Below, in pieces: positions 14,731-19,810 of a DNA stretch of 19,810 bases (position 1 is its first letter; each line of letters opens with the position of its first letter). The stretch lies in NCBI GenBank assembly GCA_904501975.1, contig CAJGCZ010000041.1:1-19810 (forward strand), in the 5' to 3' direction. The DNA comes from an uncultured Akkermansia sp. Its GTDB lineage: Bacteria > Verrucomicrobiota > Verrucomicrobiia > Verrucomicrobiales > Akkermansiaceae. The notes under the pieces are model-generated. The model saw nothing but the letters and a program-made list of their open reading frames with translations, was not told where the DNA came from and did not search any database. Made by a program: the position numbers and the translations under genes.

Positions 14731-15672
14731 TTAAAATTTTAATGTTTTAGTTGTTTTTGCAAATTCCAGACGAATCAAATGATAATTAAGTTGCAGAGCA
14801 TTATCATACTTATTTATTTGAGCTTGGGCAATTTTAAAAGCTTCTTCGAAAGAACGGTTATGTAAGGCTATTTCTACCATGATGATGAAATAGGCTGCAT
14901 CATATCCGACTGGTCGTAATCCACAGTGCTCCCAATCGAATACAGTAATGTTATTACCGTTACTGCGAACATTCCATGGAGTGAAGTCGCCATGAGAGAA
15001 ACTGTATAATTCACCATCTATCTCGATAGGTTCACCTGCTATTTCTTTAGTGATGCGTAGTAACTCCTTTGAAAGTAGAGGTGCAATGCGTTCGCCTTGG
15101 AAATCTTTTGTAATCAATATGTTAAATAATGCTCCTTCTCTCAAGAGTAATGAGCTTGTTTGTTTAGGAATTGAGAAGCTTTTATATTGGGGGGTATGTC
15201 TTAGGAAGTCGATTTCTCTTTCCATCTGTTTTGCGGAGCCTTGATTTCCAACTTTTACGTAGGTGCAGGACTTCATTTCTTTAGAAAAACATTGTAGGAC
15301 AATCTTTTGCGCTTCATCATACGTGCCGACTAGAATGTTGAATCTATGTGATTCTGGTACTGCTTCTGCTACAGTGGGCTGAAGATTTACTTTAGCGAAA
15401 AAACCCAACCTAGCTATTTTGAGAATTTTCCAGGGGATGAAGGGAAGAGCATACAGCAATATGGTTAGTTTCGTGTTATAGGGAGCAACAGTCTTTCTCA
15501 AATATGGTATACCTCCATCAAGCTCGATTAGGTATTTGATTTTGTTGCCGTGACACAATGCAAAATGTGTAGCTTCCTTTGCTGCGCATGGAAGAAGTGT
15601 TATTGCCTCTTGTAAAATTCCTGAACCATTTGTTAAGGAATTATTTAGGATGTTTTGAAATGATTGTGTCAT
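14731..15672 (-). CDS. APH/choline-kinase-like phosphotransferase
   Basis: 313 residues from MTQSFQNILN. The kinase fold is shown by K140 (YVKVG) and E153 (REIDFL) in the N-lobe, the catalytic loop HGDFTPWN at 227-234, and the metal-binding FDWE at 245-248. These are the motifs of aminoglycoside, choline and sugar kinases. In this setting the substrate is probably a sugar, lipid or amino alcohol of a surface glycan rather than an antibiotic, but the sequence does not say which. The start at 15672 was chosen because it overlaps the GT4 gene's stop as ATGA; the 15684 alternative adds four residues. Confidence 0.85.
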   Translation of the reverse strand: MTQSFQNILNNSLTNGSGILQEAITLLPCAAKEATHFALCHGNKIKYLIELDGGIPYLRKTVAPYNTKLTILLYALPFIPWKILKIARLGFFAKVNLQPTVAEAVPESHRFNILVGTYDEAQKIVLQCFSKEMKSCTYVKVGNQGSAKQMEREIDFLRHTPQYKSFSIPKQTSSLLLREGALFNILITKDFQGERIAPLLSKELLRITKEIAGEPIEIDGELYSFSHGDFTPWNVRSNGNNITVFDWEHCGLRPVGYDAAYFIIMVEIALHNRSFEEAFKIAQAQINKYDNALQLNYHLIRLEFAKTTKTLKF

Positions 15673-16931
15673 TCGTTCTGGCAATTTGCAGATTTAGCAG
15701 CATTCAAGTACGCCTTATTGATTGTTTCCATTTTTAAAATCCAAGAAAAAATGCTGCTTCTTTTTTTTGCTCCCTCAGATAATTTATTGCGGAGTAACTC
15801 GTCCTTTGCTAATAAATCCAGATTTGAGGCCAAATCGCTAACAATTTGTTTAGCATCTGTAATTTTAATTTTTATTCCACATGATTCATCTATGGCTGAA
15901 CCATATGCACAATGATCAAGAGCTAACAAAGGTAGCCCCATCCCCATTGCTTCTGCAACTGTGGTTGTTGTCCCTCCTTCCGATATGCTTGTTATGCAAA
16001 ATATATGGCAAACAGACATTTTCTGAAGAACCTGCTCACGTGGTAATTTTCCATAGAAAATACAATCGCTATCGATGCCTAGCTTGTAACTCATCTCTTT
16101 CCATTTTTTGGAGCACGGTCCATCACCGAATATGTGAAGCCTGATTTTCCGTTTACATAAGGCTCTTGCTTTGAGTAGTAATGGAAGAGCTTTTCTTGGT
16201 TCGTGCACAGCTGCCCAACATACGTCTAAAGGGGTATCAGGTGAGTGGTGGCTCTTTTTGAAATTATCGATGGAAGGAAGACTGACCTCGCGCAGTACAA
16301 TTGAATTTATTCCCCAATAACTATCAATTTCTTGTTTAGACGAGGGATCGCATGCAAAAATGGTGTGAGCCTTTTTAGCTACAATCCTGGCGGCTGCTCC
16401 CCATTTTTTTTGGTATAAGTTAATCAAGTTTCTCATGGTGTAGAATACTGTAACGTATGCACCCATGCCAGATAAAAGTTTTCTGTCTGTTTGATTAAGC
16501 CCCCCAACAGGTCCCCATATAAATGGTTTGTTAAGTTTCCATAGGAGTCCAGGGACGCGAAAGCTTGCGATAGTAATTTGATGCACCAAGTCGAAGTTTT
16601 CTTTTTTATCCAACTCGACAGCATAATGATACGCCTTCTTGTGCCATTCACGGTAGAACCAGTAGTAACTGGGCGGCCATATTTTGCGAAGGGTTCTGTT
16701 GCGTTTCTTTTGAATGAAGTGGAACGTTATGTTGCGTACATGTTCTGGATTTTCTGTTGCATATTGTAACAAGTTTTTTTTGAATTTTGTTTCAACAAGC
16801 ACATGCACATCATGAAATTGAGCAATGTTGTACGCAAAGTTCCATCCCATGCCCGGCTCTGAGCCATATCCCGGGTCACAGGCATAGCAGCAAAGGAGAA
16901 CTTTCAATCGTTTATGCGTTGGCTCACTCAT
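15669..16931 (-). CDS. Family 4 (GT-B) glycosyltransferase
   Basis: 420 residues. The N-terminal domain starts with KVLLCCYACDPGYGSEPGMG (acceptor side). WGPVGG (139-144) is typical of a GT4 subgroup. The C-terminal nucleotide-sugar domain has LHIFGDGP and the E-x7-type motif SEGGTTTTVAEAMGMGLP, with E318 and E327 as likely donor-phosphate and ribose contacts. It acts as a retaining glycosyltransferase on a surface glycan; sugars are unknown. It is the first gene of the minus glycan operon, with its own promoter (16940-16968) only eight bases before the ATG, and is coupled by an ATGA overlap to the kinase gene. Confidence 0.9.
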   Translation of the reverse strand: MSEPTHKRLKVLLCCYACDPGYGSEPGMGWNFAYNIAQFHDVHVLVETKFKKNLLQYATENPEHVRNITFHFIQKKRNRTLRKIWPPSYYWFYREWHKKAYHYAVELDKKENFDLVHQITIASFRVPGLLWKLNKPFIWGPVGGLNQTDRKLLSGMGAYVTVFYTMRNLINLYQKKWGAAARIVAKKAHTIFACDPSSKQEIDSYWGINSIVLREVSLPSIDNFKKSHHSPDTPLDVCWAAVHEPRKALPLLLKARALCKRKIRLHIFGDGPCSKKWKEMSYKLGIDSDCIFYGKLPREQVLQKMSVCHIFCITSISEGGTTTTVAEAMGMGLPLLALDHCAYGSAIDESCGIKIKITDAKQIVSDLASNLDLLAKDELLRNKLSEGAKKRSSIFSWILKMETINKAYLNAAKSANCQNE

Positions 16932-16939
16932 TCAAGCTG

Positions 16940-16968
16940 ATTCTAGCTAAGGGAATCATTTTAGTCAA
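16940..16968 (-). promoter_or_regulatory. Promoter of the glycan operon
   Basis: On the minus strand TTGACT (16968-16963), a 17-base spacer and TAGAAT (16945-16940). Eight bases separate the -10 from the ATG ending at 16931, so the transcript should be leaderless or carry one or two extra bases. Confidence 0.65.
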
Positions 16969-17037
16969 GTCTGTTTTAAATTGTGCCATACGATAAAAAA
17001 GACTGTACTATGCTCTCATTTTGTGTAAAATGGAAGC

Positions 17038-17757
17038 ATGCTTCATTATTTTAGAAAACTTTTGACCGTTGGTGCAGCTTTTCTCTGCTCGTTTGCTTAT
17101 GCGGAGGAAGAGCTTGTGAGCGCAGATGAACTGCTGTGCGCCATGCGTGACATGACGGTTAGCCAGGGCAATAAAGATGTTATGGGCTCCATCCGCAAGG
17201 GGCGCAATAAGGTGCCGTTTAGTCTGAGTGCTCGCGGAGAAACCATCGTGTTCCAATATAAGCAGAACAATGCGTGGAATCGTTTTGATGTGCGTATTAA
17301 AGAGACGAACGTGGATTTGATTCGTGTGGTAAAAGGCAAGGCGCAGGTGATGGCTGCCTCTGCTTATGCCACGCCCATTGCCGGCACGGATGTATGCTAC
17401 GAGGATTTGTCTCTGCGCTTCCTGTACTGGAAGGGCGGTAAGATTGTGGACGATGCTGCCAACTCCCGCATCAAGGGCCGAGATTGCTACATCGTGGAGG
17501 TTGCCAACCCCAAGCCCTCCGTTGGGCAGTTTGCTTGGGTACGCATGTGGGTGGACAAAGAAAACGGTACCACGTGGCAAATCGATGGCTACGGTAAGGA
17601 TGGCAACCTGCGTAAGCGTTTTACCATCACATCCGTGCAGAAACTGGATGACGGTACGTGGTTCTTCAAACAAATGAAATTGGAGGTCAAGGATCCCAAA
17701 GATCCCTCCCGCAATAGCTCCATCAGCTATCTGGAAATGGAGGATCTGAAGAAGTAA
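17038..17757 (+). CDS. Exported LolA-like protein (outer membrane lipoprotein-sorting family)
   Basis: 239 residues with a signal peptide of about 22 residues (LLTVGAAFLCSFAYA, cut before EEE). The rest resembles the LolA-like family PF17131: a beta-rich sequence with YEDLSLRFLYW in the middle, then RDCYIVEVANPKP, VRMWVDKENGTTWQIDGYGKDGNLRKRF and a late FKQMKLEVKDPKDPSRNSS. Members are periplasmic and bind lipidated cargo or hydrophobic ligands. The role here is inferred only. A TAAAAT at 17026-17031 lies six bases before the ATG, but no good -35 accompanies it. The gene converges on miaA across a bidirectional terminator. Base composition returns to that of the housekeeping genes. Confidence 0.8.
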   Translation: MLHYFRKLLTVGAAFLCSFAYAEEELVSADELLCAMRDMTVSQGNKDVMGSIRKGRNKVPFSLSARGETIVFQYKQNNAWNRFDVRIKETNVDLIRVVKGKAQVMAASAYATPIAGTDVCYEDLSLRFLYWKGGKIVDDAANSRIKGRDCYIVEVANPKPSVGQFAWVRMWVDKENGTTWQIDGYGKDGNLRKRFTITSVQKLDDGTWFFKQMKLEVKDPKDPSRNSSISYLEMEDLKK

Positions 17758-17768
17758 CGCTTTCCTTA

Positions 17769-17812
17769 ATGAAAAACAAGCTCGGGCCGTCAAACCCGAG
17801 CTTGTTTTTCAT
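17769..17812. terminator. Perfect 18-bp bidirectional terminator
   Basis: ATGAAAAACAAGCTCGGG (17769-17786) pairs perfectly with CCCGAGCTTGTTTTTCAT (17795-17812) around an eight-base loop. A five-base A run on one arm and T run on the other let it act on both strands, ending the LolA-like gene (stop 17757) and miaA (stop 17836). Confidence 0.88.
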
Positions 17813-17835
17813 CATTTCAACATGGCGCGGCGGAA

Positions 17836-18723
17836 TTAGAGGTAACGCAGCCCTTGTTTCAGGATGGCTTCCACGCAATCCGTGTTTGCATCCAGCGGGG
17901 TGGCCCAAGGTTCTCGGCGCAGCCATGTGCGTTGGCGTTTTGCGTATTGGCGTGTGGTAAGGGCAAGGGCGGCTTCCAGCTCGGGGCGAGTAAGCTCTCC
18001 GTTCAAATGTTGTTGAATCAGGCTTAACCCCAGCGTTTTGGCTGCCGTGGGAGAAAGGTCTGCGGGCAAGGCTGCCACCTCGTCAATGGCTCCTTGCTCC
18101 AGCATGGTGGTGGCACGCCGAGCAATGCGAGCATCCAATTCAGCCACATCACGCACCAGGGTAAAGCCGGGGCCACAAGCATCCGGTTGCCAGTTATTGC
18201 GCCAATAGGAAAGCGGCTTTCCTCCCAGTAGAACAATTTCTAAGTTGCGCACCACATAGCGCGGATTGTGCAAATCCGTAGCGGCCGCGCCCTCCGGGTC
18301 TGCTTCCTGAAAACGGCGCACGCATTCCTCTAAGGGCAGGGCGGTGAGCTCTGCCCGTAATGCAGCATCCGAGGGCGGGGCGGGAGAAATGCCGTGCGAA
18401 ATAAACTTAACATACAGTCCACTGCCACCGGTGATAATGGGAACATTCCCGCGTTGTTGAATGTCTTGTATGCACGTTTGCGCTGCCCTGGCGTGTGTGG
18501 CGGCATCATTATTTTCGCTCACATCCATGGTGCCGATAAGGTGGTGCACCACCCCCTGTTGTTCCTCGAGACCCGGAGCTGCCGTTAAAATCGGCATGGC
18601 ACGGTAAACTTGGTATGCATCGGCACTCACAATTTCTGCATTGCCCAAGCGCTGCGCCACTTGTACGGCAATAGCGCTTTTACCGCAGCCCGTAGGCCCT
18701 AAAATGAAAATGGGAGAAAACAT
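17836..18723 (-). CDS. miaA: tRNA dimethylallyltransferase
   Basis: 295 residues, close to the family's usual length. It transfers a dimethylallyl group to N6 of A37 in tRNAs that read codons beginning with U. Motifs in order: P-loop GPTGCGKS (9-16), DAYQVY (35-40) which positions A37 and the catalytic aspartate, VVHHLIG (58-64), TGGSGLYVK (98-106) and RQYAKRQRTWLRR near 257-269. All expected elements are present; GGSGLY replaces the more usual GGTGLY. It begins 13 bases after the stop of the GYF2/DUF805 gene and is probably cotranscribed with it. Confidence 0.95.
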   Translation of the reverse strand: MFSPIFILGPTGCGKSAIAVQVAQRLGNAEIVSADAYQVYRAMPILTAAPGLEEQQGVVHHLIGTMDVSENNDAATHARAAQTCIQDIQQRGNVPIITGGSGLYVKFISHGISPAPPSDAALRAELTALPLEECVRRFQEADPEGAAATDLHNPRYVVRNLEIVLLGGKPLSYWRNNWQPDACGPGFTLVRDVAELDARIARRATTMLEQGAIDEVAALPADLSPTAAKTLGLSLIQQHLNGELTRPELEAALALTTRQYAKRQRTWLRREPWATPLDANTDCVEAILKQGLRYL

Positions 18724-18736
18724 GGTAGGTTACATA

Positions 18737-19510
18737 TTAGTGCACAGTCGGTCCGAAGCTGTTCGGCTTTTTATCGGAGGCAATGGAGCACAAAAATAAA
18801 TTGATAATACTCAGAACAAAGGCAAAAAAGACCATAAAAATGGTTACTTCTTGAAGAATACTGAGGATGGACATGGGGTTCTGCCCGAAATAAATCCATA
18901 CAAATTGTACCGCCAGCAGTACTCTCAGGTAAATAAAGAGGAATCGCGTCAGGATTCCCTTAAAGCCGGCATCGTGCATGCGGCGCATCGTTAAGCTGTA
19001 AATGGCCGCAAGGTAGCCATACCACCCGCCTATAACAATAACAAGTTTGGCTATAAATCCGGGTTCTCCCTCCGCGCCCATTAACCCAATCACAGTAAGA
19101 ATGCACATTACAGGGAAGAGTAGGGCGTACAGGAATAGGGTAGGCCAAAACTCACGGCGCGAGGCTCGTCCGCGAGTACAGAACATGCGGCTGAGCGCGT
19201 GCGCTGTGCATGAAACCCAGCACTCCGGGTATACGGGGCGCAGTACCTCTCCGCAGTGTGGGCATTCTCTGGGTGTTGCGCTGTTTCCGGAAGCATCTGT
19301 TTGTACCTCAACGGTTTCATGGCAAAATGGGCAAAGCCCGCGCATTTGGTGTTCGTTCCATAAATGGCCAAGATGCTTCCATGCCTCCCCACCATCGCGT
19401 GCCACTAATGTTGCAGTGGTGAGTTCCCCGCGACGCAGCATGTATAATAACTCTGCCTTGCTGAAAGGTCCGCAAGGTTTGTTCTCAGGGCTTAAATAGT
19501 AATAACTCAT
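18737..19510 (-). CDS. GYF_2 / zinc-ribbon / DUF805 membrane protein
   Basis: 257 residues with three parts. Residues 1-50 are a GYF_2 (DUF4339) domain (YYLSPENKPCGPFSKAEL and GEAWKHLGHL). Residues 58-90 form a zinc ribbon with CPFC (60-63) and CPHC (83-86). Residues about 110-250 are a DUF805 membrane domain with the signature GRASRREFW, RRMHDAGFKG and a terminal KKPNSFGP, spanning about four helices. GYF_2 binds proline-rich peptides, so it may recruit cytoplasmic partners to the membrane; the function is unknown. It is the first gene of a two-gene operon with miaA, with a promoter candidate at 19541-19570. Confidence 0.88.
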   Translation of the reverse strand: MSYYYLSPENKPCGPFSKAELLYMLRRGELTTATLVARDGGEAWKHLGHLWNEHQMRGLCPFCHETVEVQTDASGNSATPRECPHCGEVLRPVYPECWVSCTAHALSRMFCTRGRASRREFWPTLFLYALLFPVMCILTVIGLMGAEGEPGFIAKLVIVIGGWYGYLAAIYSLTMRRMHDAGFKGILTRFLFIYLRVLLAVQFVWIYFGQNPMSILSILQEVTIFMVFFAFVLSIINLFLCSIASDKKPNSFGPTVH

Positions 19511-19540
19511 AGCAAGGAGAGGGTGTTTCTTGTCTGCTTC

Positions 19541-19570
19541 ATTCTGCCTTATTTACCCGGTGTCTGTCAA
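19541..19570 (-). promoter_or_regulatory. Candidate promoter of the DUF805-miaA operon
   Basis: On the minus strand a perfect TTGACA (19570-19565), an 18-base spacer and CAGAAT (19546-19541). The predicted leader is about 24 bases. A weak AAAAACT/AGTTTTT hairpin at 19584-19604 lies just upstream. The -10 is the weak part of this call. Confidence 0.45.
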
Positions 19571-19614
19571 GGTTTCTTTACGTAAAAACTCTGTTAAAGT
19601 TTTTAGTTGATAGT

Positions 19615-19716
19615 CCCACAAATAGCAATTTGTGGGGCGCATTAATGTGAGCGTAGCGAACGGAATTCAAGAGTCCGGAGGACGACAGACACATAGCCGG
19701 GGGCGCAAGCCCCCGG
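19615..19716 (+). repeat. Second-locus copy of the left-end repeat family
   Basis: The block AATTTGTGGGGCGCATTAAT and the following TGAGCGTAGCGAACGGAATT match, with one mismatch, the reverse complement of about 434-473 at the left end. It opens with a hairpin CCCACAAAT/ATTTGTGGG (19615-19636) and closes with CCGGGGGC-gcaa-GCCCCCGG (19697-19716), in the place where the left copies have CCCGG...CCGGG. The remaining 19717-19810 is GC-rich (GGAGCCCCGAGGCGCCGG), may continue the repeat, and shows no gene. Confidence 0.7.
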
Positions 19717-19810
19717 TATGGGGAAAAGAAAATCGGAGCCCCGAGGCGCCGGAGCGAACGCGACGGCAACGAGGGCCGACAGAAAGCGTGGCTCTTAACA
19801 TGCCATGTGC

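Noticed and set aside
14731..15672. Aminoglycoside resistance gene
   Set aside because: The APH-type motifs are shared by many sugar and choline kinases, and the gene lies in a glycan operon.
17003..17031. Promoter of the LolA-like gene
   Set aside because: TAAAAT at 17026-17031 is well placed for a leaderless start, but the -35 region (CTGTAC) matches consensus poorly, so it is not listed as a feature.
19578..19769. 63-codon frame on the minus strand at the right end
   Set aside because: Its sequence is a translation of the dispersed repeat, similar to the frame at the left end, and no start signal supports it.

Overview
The window reads as chromosomal DNA of a Gram-negative bacterium, most likely Verrucomicrobiota of the Akkermansia type. 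This placement is inference. It rests on the type B succinate dehydrogenase/fumarate reductase operon (diheme cytochrome subunit, then flavoprotein, then iron-sulfur subunit), many exported and lipoprotein-like proteins, weak use of Shine-Dalgarno sites, and promoters of ordinary TTGaca-N17-TAnnnT form rather than the Bacteroidota form. No rRNA, tRNA, CRISPR array, prophage or transposase gene is visible.

Layout. 1-577 has no gene and holds structured repeats: a tandem array of small hairpins joined by a constant TTCTTCAC linker, a pair of about 125-bp inverted repeat arms around an AT-rich centre, and two GGACT/AGTCC hairpins. 578-4627 (minus) is a three-gene operon: ankyrin-repeat periplasmic protein, membrane-anchored von Willebrand A protein, and FHA plus DUF4384-like protein. 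4736-6339 holds a putative lipoprotein gene converging on a single-pass membrane protein gene. 6475-8129 is a two-gene operon: a YhaM-like OB/HD-domain 3'-5' exoribonuclease and a LysE/RhtB exporter. 8218-11679 is sdhC-sdhA-sdhB with two candidate promoters and a strong terminator. 11792-12238 is a small four-helix membrane protein. 12341-16931 is a visibly more AT-rich glycan locus: a GT2 glycosyltransferase converging on a three-gene minus operon (GT4 glycosyltransferase, APH-type kinase, nucleotidyltransferase-like/P-loop kinase fusion). 17038-17757 encodes an exported LolA-like protein. A perfect 18-bp palindromic terminator separates it from miaA and its upstream neighbour, a GYF2/zinc-ribbon/DUF805 membrane protein (17836-19510, minus). 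19600-19810 contains another copy of the repeat family seen at the left end.

How it works together. The sdhCAB products form a membrane quinone-linked complex interconverting succinate and fumarate. In fermentative relatives it probably runs as fumarate reductase. The minus operon at the left looks like a cell-envelope or signalling module with phosphopeptide-binding, vWA and ankyrin scaffolds. The glycan locus probably adds and decorates sugars on a surface polysaccharide.

Two patterns deserve attention. First, several genes have a well-spaced promoter whose -10 hexamer ends only 6-8 bases before the start codon, predicting leaderless or nearly leaderless mRNAs, often with a TAGnnT -10. Second, repeats at both ends keep hairpin shape while stem sequences change, which points to selection or mobilisation at the level of structure.
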